A stretch of 64,000 nt of DNA, taken from the NCBI GenBank assembly GCA_037139415.1, contig JBAXGN010000003.1, positions 1 to 64,000 of the forward strand, read 5' to 3'. The notes under the pieces were generated by a model. The model searched no databases. It was not told the DNA's origin and saw nothing but the letters and a program-made list of their open reading frames with translations. Made by a program: the position numbers and the translations under genes. The DNA comes from Verrucomicrobiota bacterium (GTDB taxonomy: Bacteria; Verrucomicrobiota; Verrucomicrobiia; Limisphaerales; Fontisphaeraceae). The first letter of the stretch is position 1, and each line of letters starts with the position of its first letter. Positions 34,480-42,625 of the stretch are shown here, piece by piece.

Positions 34480-36503
34480 GGTTTGGCTCCCTCCTTTGCG
34501 TTGGTTGGTCCCGCCATGCCATGCAGGGCGGCGCGATCCGCAATCCAAGGGGTCTGCTTGCGGCTAACCTGCGGCGGGGTGGTGAACTTGATCTCGTCCA
34601 CCATCCAAGCCTTATCAATTTTCTTAAAAATATACAGCATCTCGTAGTTATCCAGGGAAGCTTCACCCACTTGTTGCCCGCTGCCAATTTTTAAATCGCG
34701 ATAATGCCATCGCTCTTTGGTGCGGACACGCAGTTCATCCTTCGCCTTGGACACCTCGATCACTTCCAGCGCCAACAGACGGGAATCCAGCGTGATGCCC
34801 AAATCCAGCCGAACGCCGATCAAGCCGGTTAGCTTCTTGCCTTCATTGGGTCCCACCACCGGGTCCACCAGCTTGATGTCGCCCCGGCGATAGGCCTCGG
34901 AGACTACTTGATTGTAGCGTTCCACTAGTTGGCGCGCCTCGGCCAGATCATGGTTCTGGCAACCGGTCTGGCCAAACAAACAGAGCGCCAGCAAAAGCCA
35001 GCCGGCTAATCCGCATTTCTCACCCACCTTCGTAGCCGTCGAAGCAAGGAGACCGGAAATTGCGGATTGCGGATTGCGGATTGCGGAATGTTCCGTCTCC
35101 TTACCTCGACGGCTACATGGAACCGGCGATTCAAGCTGAGGATGAGCAATGGCTGGCTGTGGGAGAGAACCACCATTCTCCCGCACCAATTGTTCAAAAC
35201 GTTCCCGGAATAGCGGAGCGAAACGCTGTGGCTTCAAGGCGATGAATACCCGCTCCCGCTCACCCACGGGAGTGATCATCACACAACCATCTACTTTGAT
35301 GATCATGAATATCATGGCGGCACCCGCCATAACCAGGACAAAGCCGGCATAGGCCAGCCACAACGCCGCGTCATGACTGCCGCGCAACCGCGCCCAAAGA
35401 GGTGTGCCGTGCAATACCAGTTTTACGCCGTCTGCAAGCACGCAGGTTTGGCCTACGCGGGCATCTCCGAGATAAAGTAGTGCTTGATCACGCATCACCC
35501 GCACTTCCAGCACCGATGACGGATGACCGGCGTCATCCATCTGTCCGCGCAAATGGGCACAGAGGCCATTGGGACCCGCAACCGACGCGACAAAACCGCT
35601 GTTTCCCTGTTCCGTCAGCAATACACTCTGAAAAATTGGATCATGGCCTTGGTTTCGCCATTCCAGCAAGGCAGCAGGCCCAAAATCCGCCGCCAAAAAA
35701 AGCCGTTCCCCTGAGAGATGCAAATCCTGATTGACCGCCACCTCCACAGATTGGGTTCGGCCACCCCCTGGCATATCCAGAATCACTTTAAGTTCGCGTA
35801 AATCGCCATCTTCGTAGCGTCTTGCCTTGACCGTCTTCAGGATGATCGGCTGATCCAGGCAGACGGGCTTTCCCCAGACGCCGGGCCATTGGGCCGCCCA
35901 GGCCGAAGCCTGCGGTGCCAAGGTTTCGCCTTCCATCAAATCCACCACCGCGTCCGCCCCAAATAAAGCACGCCAGGCACCAGCGGTGATGACCAGCAAT
36001 AGGCCCAGATGAAACACTGCGGAACCTGCCAACCCCAGACGCTTTTCGCTCCAAATATGAAGGCGAGTGATGGTTTCCCGTGTAGATGAGACCACCGGTC
36101 TTTCAAATTCCGCGACGAATGGCGCGGATTGAAAATGGGCCGGACTCAAGCGCAACGACCATTGCGCCCATAATCGTTGAACTTGTTCCACCACGATGAT
36201 CAATAGGGAACCCGAGAGCAACCCTGTCAGAACCAGAAACCAGACACTTCGGAAAATATGATCAAGCGCAAAAGTTTGCACCAGAGCCAGAACGAACGGC
36301 CCGCTTTCATGCAGACGAGCCAACTCTGCCGCAGTCGCGGTGCCCGCTTGTGGCAATACCGCGCCAATCACCCCAGCAAAGGCAATTCCCACCATCTCAC
36401 CGAGGATGACTCTCGGCGATCTTAGGAGCTGTTTAACGGCGTTTGGCACAAGCGTGTTGTAGCGACGATATTGGAATCTACCAAGTCTCGTTGCCGGATC
36501 CAC
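34476..36503 (-). CDS. resB: ResB-like cytochrome c biogenesis protein fused to a lipoprotein through a palindromic element
   Basis: A 675-residue ORF; the start at 36503 overlaps the cytochrome stop, and a GTG at 36449 is an alternative. Residues about 20-430 match ResB: three to four membrane segments (LLRSPRVILGEMVG, SVWFLVLTGLLSGSLLI, AGSAVFHLGLLLVITAGAW), a large periplasmic beta domain, and a last segment (LWLAYAGFVLVMAGAAMIF). At about residues 483-505 the palindromic element is read as HSAIRNPQSAI. Immediately after it comes a complete lipoprotein signal (LAGWLLLALCLFGQTGC) and a ~150-residue lipoprotein domain. The ORF therefore looks like two genes, ResB and a lipoprotein, joined by the element. 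The product could be one chain cleaved at the internal signal, or two proteins if an internal start is used. Confidence 0.75.
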   Translation of the reverse strand: MDPATRLGRFQYRRYNTLVPNAVKQLLRSPRVILGEMVGIAFAGVIGAVLPQAGTATAAELARLHESGPFVLALVQTFALDHIFRSVWFLVLTGLLSGSLLIIVVEQVQRLWAQWSLRLSPAHFQSAPFVAEFERPVVSSTRETITRLHIWSEKRLGLAGSAVFHLGLLLVITAGAWRALFGADAVVDLMEGETLAPQASAWAAQWPGVWGKPVCLDQPIILKTVKARRYEDGDLRELKVILDMPGGGRTQSVEVAVNQDLHLSGERLFLAADFGPAALLEWRNQGHDPIFQSVLLTEQGNSGFVASVAGPNGLCAHLRGQMDDAGHPSSVLEVRVMRDQALLYLGDARVGQTCVLADGVKLVLHGTPLWARLRGSHDAALWLAYAGFVLVMAGAAMIFMIIKVDGCVMITPVGERERVFIALKPQRFAPLFRERFEQLVRENGGSLPQPAIAHPQLESPVPCSRRGKETEHSAIRNPQSAISGLLASTATKVGEKCGLAGWLLLALCLFGQTGCQNHDLAEARQLVERYNQVVSEAYRRGDIKLVDPVVGPNEGKKLTGLIGVRLDLGITLDSRLLALEVIEVSKAKDELRVRTKERWHYRDLKIGSGQQVGEASLDNYEMLYIFKKIDKAWMVDEIKFTTPPQVSRKQTPWIADRAALHGMAGPTNAKEGAKP
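35032..35116. repeat. palindromic GATTGCG element, complete copy in resB
   Basis: An 85-bp element with arms GTAGCCGTCGAAGCAAGGAG (from 35032) and CTCCTTACCTCGACGGCTAC (to 35116) as near-perfect reverse complements, flanking about four GATTGCG heptamers (35060-35088). It is the best preserved of three copies. The heptamer is open in all six frames, so it can sit in a coding sequence without a stop. Confidence 0.9.
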
Positions 36504-39027
36504 CAGAATGATGGCTACAGGTAGTTTTACAGTATCCGCTTTCCGGGTAAGAATAGGAGGATTTTCTGAACTGCGTTATGTTTACATAACTGAGGTTATT
36601 GCTAAACGCATACCTGGCAGGCATGGAAGTAGTAGCGATGAGGCGCGACACTTTGCCGCCGTGCGGAATAACAATGTGACAGGAGTAACACCCGGCAACC
36701 GCGCCTTGATGGTTTCCATGACCACTAAAGCTGGTTCTGTCGTTGTGACAATTTGCACACCAACTTGAGGTGAAAGTGGTAGTATTGGGCCAGATACCGG
36801 GCCCGCGCAGCATGAACTGGGTCGCTGACCCATGCGGACCTTGAGCCGCAGTAGTAGCGCCATCGGTATTATGACAATCCGAGCACATCATGGTTTGCTG
36901 GCCAACATTATTGGTCCAAGGCGGCTTCATGGCTTGTATTTGCAGCCCTCTTTTCGATGGAGTACCCACCGGAATTGAATTTGAAAAATAGTCCAACCCA
37001 GCCACAACCGGATGCCCTGACATGTTGTAAGGACTAAATTCCTGCGCCAAATCGGTTCCCCCGGACATGGCATATCCCTGACCTGAGACGGTGGCACCCG
37101 CGTAAGGCGGGGTGATGGACAGACTGGTGGTACTGGCCACATTCGTAATGCGATAGGCGGCAGCAGGGTTATTGGTGAGATAAATCCAAAGTCCCACCAT
37201 GCCCGCGCCGTTCGTAGTACCCGTTCGCCACGTGGTTCCCGATCCAGTAACCAGAGTACTATTGGTCGTAAAGCTCACCGTGCCAATAGTGTACAATGGG
37301 GTAATGCCAGCGGGTGGCGTCGAGCCAAACGCATACGCGGTATGGCACTTGAAACAAATTTGATACTCGTTGGTCGCTCCAAAAGTCGTACTGCTGCCCT
37401 TGGAGACGAATGCGTAGTTCGCCTGATTGGTCGCCTGCCAATTATTCGTCTTGGTAGAGTAATTATAATACACCCCGGAAACGCCTTTTAACGGATTACT
37501 CACCTGATTACGCGCGGACGTCGCGATGTTGGTATAGACATGCGCTCCAACTTGGGCGAGATGCGGGTTATGGCAATCCTCGCACTCGACCGAGCGATTC
37601 GCACGTCGCCATGGATCGGCATCGCCAACGGGATGATGCACCTTATCGCCAAAATCGGTTTTGACATTCTTATTGGCCGGGCCATCGGTGTCGTGGCACG
37701 TGAAGCATACATTTTCTTCCACATCCACCAGAAGCTTGGGATAATGCGTTGCGGTATTCGTGGCGTTGGGCCAGCCATGCGGGGCATGACAATTCACGCA
37801 ACTGGCCCGGTCGGCCGCGTTGCTGCGAGCCGGAAACGTACTGCCGTATTGCCCACCGGGCCAAAGCAAGGCGGTGTTGGTCGTGACAAAGTGCGCATCG
37901 GGAGTAATCGTATCGGCCAGTTGATGGCATTCCAGGCACATCGTGGTGCTGTTGGTAATTCGCAATAAATCCCCGTCATTGGCCTGAGCCAAATGCATCA
38001 TATGGCAGGTGAGACAACGGACGTTGCTAGTGGTCTTTTCCAGTGGCAAATTGGTGGTATATTTGTAATAGGCATTGGTCACGCCCTTCAATCCCACCGG
38101 ATGCGAGCCCGAAACCGAGTTGGTAACGTTGCGAACGGCATGACAATCCACGCACATTTGTTCCGTGTTATTCGCGATGCGCATGAAATGCCGGCCCGCC
38201 CCCGTATTCGTCCCAGCATAAGCGGGTGCCTTGGGATCAAACGGTGCGTTGGTCTGGCTGTGAACATCATGACATACCGAACAATGCACCAACCCGTTGC
38301 TCATCCGCATCCACAGCGCCGCATTGGTGGGATGCCGTAGATCAGCGCGCACAAACAGGTACCACTTATCGCTTACCTGAAACGAGGTGCCCGTACCATT
38401 AGTACACAAAAGGCCCACCCCTTCATTCAAATAATTGCTCGCAGCCACCACCACGTTGGAAGCCCCCAAGCCACCCGGCGTGGTGGTCCAATTAAACCTG
38501 GCCGCACCCACATTGCCGTTAGTGACAATGGTAATCGTATAGGTCTTGGCGTAGGCGCCCGTGTAGAGTCCGCTGGGCAGCAACTGTCCGGTGGAAGCCG
38601 TGACCGCCCCGCGCATAAACTGGAGACGCCCGGCTGCGCCGGAATCCCAGCGGTGCGAATCACCAGTCACGATGATATTGGTATCGGCAGGCAACCCGGG
38701 CCAAACCACCGCCTGATCGCTCGCGACCAGCACTTTATTAGAGGCGCTTCCCCCGTTGATATGGCAACTGGCGCAGAGGTTAAAAATGCCGGCATTTTTT
38801 AAGATGGCGCCATTCGGACTGCCATGGGAAATGTGGCAACCGGCGCAGTTGGTGCTGGTCAGATGCGGCGGGTCCGTCGCAAAAATTTCGGATGGCAGCA
38901 GCAGAACCAGCGCGAACAGGATGGCAAACGACATCCGGGAGAGCATTCTCCAAAATAAAATGCCGCCCCTGGCCCCCTCGAACCATGGATATATGCGCCG
39001 ACTGACGGCGGCGGCTACGAGCTTCAT
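36478..39027 (-). CDS. secreted 13-heme cytochrome c
   Basis: An 849-residue protein from the ATG at 39027, preceded by a clear GGAGG eight bases upstream. A signal peptide ends near residue 50 (SFAILFALVLLLPSEIFA). There are 13 CXXCH motifs, from CAGCH near residue 61 to CYSCH near 785, and an aberrant CX3CSHH (CKTTCSHH) near the C-terminus. Non-heme inserts are rich in Asn, Thr and Gly, as in surface proteins. Long multiheme chains carry electrons over distance. It heads the minus-strand operon with the haem-attachment proteins ResB and CcsA, and lies divergent from the Rrf2 regulator and porin-cytochrome operon. Confidence 0.9.
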   Translation of the reverse strand: MKLVAAAVSRRIYPWFEGARGGILFWRMLSRMSFAILFALVLLLPSEIFATDPPHLTSTNCAGCHISHGSPNGAILKNAGIFNLCASCHINGGSASNKVLVASDQAVVWPGLPADTNIIVTGDSHRWDSGAAGRLQFMRGAVTASTGQLLPSGLYTGAYAKTYTITIVTNGNVGAARFNWTTTPGGLGASNVVVAASNYLNEGVGLLCTNGTGTSFQVSDKWYLFVRADLRHPTNAALWMRMSNGLVHCSVCHDVHSQTNAPFDPKAPAYAGTNTGAGRHFMRIANNTEQMCVDCHAVRNVTNSVSGSHPVGLKGVTNAYYKYTTNLPLEKTTSNVRCLTCHMMHLAQANDGDLLRITNSTTMCLECHQLADTITPDAHFVTTNTALLWPGGQYGSTFPARSNAADRASCVNCHAPHGWPNATNTATHYPKLLVDVEENVCFTCHDTDGPANKNVKTDFGDKVHHPVGDADPWRRANRSVECEDCHNPHLAQVGAHVYTNIATSARNQVSNPLKGVSGVYYNYSTKTNNWQATNQANYAFVSKGSSTTFGATNEYQICFKCHTAYAFGSTPPAGITPLYTIGTVSFTTNSTLVTGSGTTWRTGTTNGAGMVGLWIYLTNNPAAAYRITNVASTTSLSITPPYAGATVSGQGYAMSGGTDLAQEFSPYNMSGHPVVAGLDYFSNSIPVGTPSKRGLQIQAMKPPWTNNVGQQTMMCSDCHNTDGATTAAQGPHGSATQFMLRGPGIWPNTTTFTSSWCANCHNDRTSFSGHGNHQGAVAGCYSCHIVIPHGGKVSRLIATTSMPARYAFSNNLSYVNITQFRKSSYSYPESGYCKTTCSHHSGGSGNETW

Positions 39028-39810
39028 GGATAACCTCCGTTTATAATCAAGATAATCATGTTCATGCTATGGCAGCGCCAGTCAACTTCGCAAAACCAAG
39101 CCGCCATCCGCAAACAAGGCGGCAAATAGGGGCAAATAACGGCGAGCACGCATAAAATATAACCTTGCCTGACGGCGCGGCAGAGCAGGTCGAACTCGTC
39201 TCATTTGACAACTATTCAAAAACATATCGGCGCAACGTAAAAACTTTTCGTCAACGTGCTGACCCAATATACAAACTTTTCAGGAACATGCCAGCACAAA
39301 TTCCATTTCAGCGTCATTTGAAAGCACGTTTCGCGCCAAAGAGTCAATTATCGGGAATGGATGCGTAAAATCGTGCCATGCCATTTATGATAAGTATTAT
39401 TTATATGTACTATTATTGGAAAACCCAGCCACGCACTGTCTAAACGTGAGTCAGGAGACGGTATTCCAATCCACATACCAACCATCAGTATGGTCAGAAC
39501 TCGTTGTTAATAAGCAGTATTCGAAAGTGTTCAGGGTTAGAGAAACGCATGAAACGGAGTTTGATACCTGGCACGGCGATTGCTTTTCGCAATATTAGTT
39601 TTGCGTGATATAGGCAAACTTAGCCGGTTGGTTCTGAGGCAGCAGGAGCCGGGTTGTTGACACGCAACCGGAGATGAATGAAATTGAACCCATTGAAATA
39701 ACGATGAATGGAATTAAAAAAACACGGCAAAACAACGACAGATTACAAAAAATGATGTCATTATCATTTTTATTGTTGCCGATTAAATATTGTCATGCTA
39801 TTTCTCGTGT
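39028..39810. other. intergenic region between divergent cytochrome clusters
   Basis: About 780 bases without a believable gene; a 60-codon ORF at 39416-39598 has no supporting features. The region must hold the promoters for the 13-heme cytochrome operon (minus) and the Rrf2 gene (plus). The last 100 bases are AT-rich. No clear operator or riboswitch could be recognised. Confidence 0.5.
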
Positions 39811-40371
39811 ATGCTAAGTTTGTCACAGAGTACCGGCTATGCCATTCATGCCCTCAGTTGCATGAAGCATGACGGCGTGTGCCTGATCCAGGATATCTCC
39901 CGGCGCACAGGCATTCAGAAGCCGTATCTGGCCAAGCTCGTCCACAAACTTTCAGGCCTGAACCTGATTCTCAGCAAACGCGGTCGCCAGGGCGGAATCA
40001 TGCTGGCTAGGCCGCTCGATGAAATCACCGTGCTGCAAGTGGTAGAGGCGGTGGAAGGGCGCGCTTGGATGGGACAGTGCCTGCTGGGATTGCACGCCTG
40101 CAACGCGCAGCATATTTGCCCCTCCCACAAATTGTGGACGAAGATGAAAGAGCAGATTTGCAAGTCGCTGCAAAAAATCACGCTGGCGGATGTGTCGGCG
40201 GAGAAGTTACGAAATCAGGGCAACTGCATGCCGGACCGCTGCCAGGCGTCCGGGCGACGGCGGCCAAGCGGCAGGCCGACGCAAACAAAGGACGCAAATC
40301 AAATTTTCGGTGACGGTGACAGACCAACCGACGCCAAAACTGTGGTGCAAGGAGCAAGGAAGCCCCACTGA
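39811..40371 (+). CDS. Rrf2-family transcriptional regulator with Cys cluster
   Basis: A 186-residue protein from the ATG at 39811; a TTG 21 bases upstream is possible but would add a non-typical leader. LSLSQSTGYAIHALSCM and the winged helix (RRTGIQKPYLAKLVHKLS, then SKRGRQGGIML) are typical of Rrf2. Cys90, Cys97 and Cys103 lie where IscR/NsrR/RsrR-type proteins bind an Fe-S cluster, so it probably senses redox state, NO or iron. The tail after about residue 140 is long, basic and low-complexity. It stands directly upstream of the plus-strand cytochrome operon and divergent from the minus-strand one, so it probably controls one or both. Confidence 0.85.
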   Translation: MLSLSQSTGYAIHALSCMKHDGVCLIQDISRRTGIQKPYLAKLVHKLSGLNLILSKRGRQGGIMLARPLDEITVLQVVEAVEGRAWMGQCLLGLHACNAQHICPSHKLWTKMKEQICKSLQKITLADVSAEKLRNQGNCMPDRCQASGRRRPSGRPTQTKDANQIFGDGDRPTDAKTVVQGARKPH

Positions 40372-40445
40372 AGTAACAATAACATAAGTAAAACGGTAAA
40401 CAAAGCAAAAAACGACAGTACAACAACCTACAACAAACAAAACCC

Positions 40446-41081
40446 ATGAATGCAGTAAAATACCTATTCAAACTCGCCGCCGCAGTTGCTATTGTGGCCA
40501 GCTCCATATTGGCCACTGCGGTCACTGCCAACGGCGCGACCACCATCAAAGGCAGCAAACATGATTTGACCCTTCAAACTTGGGGGACCAATCAAATCTG
40601 CATCTATTGCCACGCCTCACACAATGCGCTATCCACCTTGGTGCCATTGTGGAACCACGGAACCACGGTACAGGCCGCCTATACCCTGTATGGCAACCCG
40701 AACGGCACGATGCAGGCGGTAACGGCCCAGCCCTCCGGCACTTCCAAGGCCTGTTTGAGCTGCCATGACGGAACGGTGGCCAACGACACCTTCGGCGGGG
40801 CAACGGGCAGCCACAGCATCTCTGGCCTCTCAAATCTGGGCACCGACCTCAGCAAAACACATCCCATATCATTCACCTATGACGCCGCGCTAGCCATCGC
40901 GGACAAAGCGCTGGTCTCCCCGGCCTCCGCCGCCAAAGTGGACGCGGCAGGCAACATTCCGCTCTTCCTCGGAAAAGTGGAGTGCGGTTCCTGCCATGCC
41001 GTGCATGATAGCACCTATACTCCCTTCTTGCGGATGAACAACAACGGCAGCGCGATGTGTCTGACCTGCCATATTAAGTAA
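40446..41081 (+). CDS. secreted tetraheme cytochrome c
   Basis: A 211-residue protein with a signal peptide (ending near TANGA, residue 30) and four CXXCH motifs (CIYCH, CLSCH, CGSCH, CLTCH). Sequence blocks such as ASKACLSCHDGTVA and DLSKTHPISFTYD recur in the first ~200 residues of the 12-heme cytochrome at 45738, so the two share an ancestral module. It is periplasmic and may pass electrons to the porin-associated cytochrome. Confidence 0.9.
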   Translation: MNAVKYLFKLAAAVAIVASSILATAVTANGATTIKGSKHDLTLQTWGTNQICIYCHASHNALSTLVPLWNHGTTVQAAYTLYGNPNGTMQAVTAQPSGTSKACLSCHDGTVANDTFGGATGSHSISGLSNLGTDLSKTHPISFTYDAALAIADKALVSPASAAKVDAAGNIPLFLGKVECGSCHAVHDSTYTPFLRMNNNGSAMCLTCHIK

Positions 41082-41172
41082 ACAGGGACTGCCACGGCTC
41101 GTGGCGCACACGCCACCTGAACAACTGACGTCGGCATAGCCGGCGTGCAAAGGAAAATCAGGGTTTTGCGCG

Positions 41173-41203
41173 GGCATCCTGCCAACTGACGGCAGGATGC
41201 CCT
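41173..41203. terminator. perfect 12-bp hairpin between cytochrome and NHL genes
   Basis: GGGCATCCTGCC (41173-41184), loop AACTGAC, then the perfect complement (41192-41203), followed by TTATAATG. There is no run of T, so it is either a weak terminator after the tetraheme gene or an RNA-processing or stability element within the operon. TTATAAT after it could serve as a -10 box for the following gene. Confidence 0.55.
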
Positions 41204-41255
41204 TATAATGAAGCAACAAGGGTCCTAAACGAACTGGATATACGGAACGGATATT

Positions 41256-42362
41256 ATGCAATCCATTGGTCAGAAGATGAAGCGGTTGCCCTTGCAAGCT
41301 GGGTCAATTGGCTGGCTGGTCGGCGCAAGCGCGTGCTTTTGGGTAGCGATCACCTTGCCCCTCATAGCAGCGGCTCCAAAAGAGGCCGCCGCCGGCGCGA
41401 ATAAACGATTTATCTTTTATCCCCCCCGCCCTGCCCCGCCGCGCATTCAGTACTTGTTCAGTTGCGGCAACAACGAAGATTGGGGCGTTCGCCCCAGTAC
41501 CTTCACGCAATTTTTAGTGGGCAAAGAACCGCCCAAGACATTTCTCAAGCCGTACGGCGTGGCCATCCGGGACAATCAAATTTTTGTCGCCGACACCGGC
41601 GCCAGAAATATCACGATTCTGGATTTGAACAAAAAGTCCATGCGCTATTTTGCGCCAAGCGGAGAAGGCCGACTGGGGACCCCCATCAATATTTCGGTGG
41701 ACGCGGACGGCACCCGCTACATTGCCGACACCGGACGCGGGCAGGTGTTGATTTTTGGCAAGGACGAATCGTTCCTGGGTGCCATTGGCAACAAAGAGGA
41801 GACGCGGCCCACCGATGTGAAAATATTTAAAGACGCGTTGTATGTGGTGGATGTGAAAAAACGCTGCATCCGGGTTTATGACAAAGCCAGCCACAATTTA
41901 ACGCGCACCTTTCCGGACCAAGCCAAGGCGGAAATTACGCAATTAATTTCCCCCACCAACCTGGCCTTGGATACTCAAGGGCGGTGTTACGTGGCTGACT
42001 TGATGGGGAAAGTGCTGTGCTTTGGAGCCGACGGCCAATATTTGCGGGCCATTGGCAATATCGGAGATTCGCCGGGCGAATTTGTCCGGCCAAAGGGAAT
42101 GGCGGTGGATCGCGAGGATCGGTTGTATGTGGTGGATGCCGCCAGTCAAGTGGTGCAAGTTTTTGATTCCGCCGGCCGGTTGTTAATGTATTTTGGTGAC
42201 GCGATCTTAAACCTTCCGGCGGGCATCGCGATTGACTATGAGCATAACAACCATTTCCAAAAATACGTAGCCCCCGACTTCAAGCTGGAATTCCTGATTC
42301 TGGTCATCAGCCAAGTGGGTGAAGAAAAACTCAGTGTCTTTGGTTTTGGCCATAAACTTTGA
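41256..42362 (+). CDS. NHL-repeat beta-propeller protein
   Basis: A 368-residue protein with an N-terminal hydrophobic signal (about 17-40). Mature sequence begins RFIFYPPRPAPPRIQYL, a conserved lead found also in the protein at 44635. Six or so NHL blades follow (YGVAIRDNQIFVADTG, INISVDADGTRYIADTG, LALDTQGRCYVADL, MAVDREDRLYVVDA). It is probably a periplasmic or surface scaffold for the cytochromes of this operon; NHL proteins occur in several porin-cytochrome loci. Its stop overlaps the start of the lipoprotein gene. Confidence 0.85.
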   Translation: MQSIGQKMKRLPLQAGSIGWLVGASACFWVAITLPLIAAAPKEAAAGANKRFIFYPPRPAPPRIQYLFSCGNNEDWGVRPSTFTQFLVGKEPPKTFLKPYGVAIRDNQIFVADTGARNITILDLNKKSMRYFAPSGEGRLGTPINISVDADGTRYIADTGRGQVLIFGKDESFLGAIGNKEETRPTDVKIFKDALYVVDVKKRCIRVYDKASHNLTRTFPDQAKAEITQLISPTNLALDTQGRCYVADLMGKVLCFGADGQYLRAIGNIGDSPGEFVRPKGMAVDREDRLYVVDAASQVVQVFDSAGRLLMYFGDAILNLPAGIAIDYEHNNHFQKYVAPDFKLEFLILVISQVGEEKLSVFGFGHKL

Positions 42363-42625
42363 TCCCGAGCGTGCGCGCCTCACCCCAACATCGTTCCCGT
42401 CCAAGAGCAGAAGCACGCCTGTTTTGGTGTTGTCTGGTCGTGGGCATGGGCCTCGGGCTTTTGCTGGTCAGCGGCTGTGCGACCCAAACGAAACACGCTT
42501 GGTTGACGTTTTTCTTTGATGGCGTACCGCCGGTGACAACGAAGGGTGTCAGCGCCATGCCAGCCACCGTGGTTGGGACCACCAACGCCCCCGTAAACCC
42601 TGATGTCAGCAGGGGAATTCAATGA
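42359..42625 (+). CDS. small lipoprotein of the porin-cytochrome operon
   Basis: Up to 88 residues; a TTG at 42359 overlaps the NHL gene's stop, but an internal GTG or ATG closer to the lipobox may be used. The lipobox LLLVSGC gives a mature lipoprotein of about 49 residues. HAWLTFFFDGVPP is the one recognisable stretch, seen in my recollection in longer cytochrome-linked lipoproteins, so this may be a shortened version. It overlaps the barrel gene by four bases (42622-42625). Confidence 0.65.
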   Translation: MIPSVRASPQHRSRPRAEARLFWCCLVVGMGLGLLLVSGCATQTKHAWLTFFFDGVPPVTTKGVSAMPATVVGTTNAPVNPDVSRGIQ

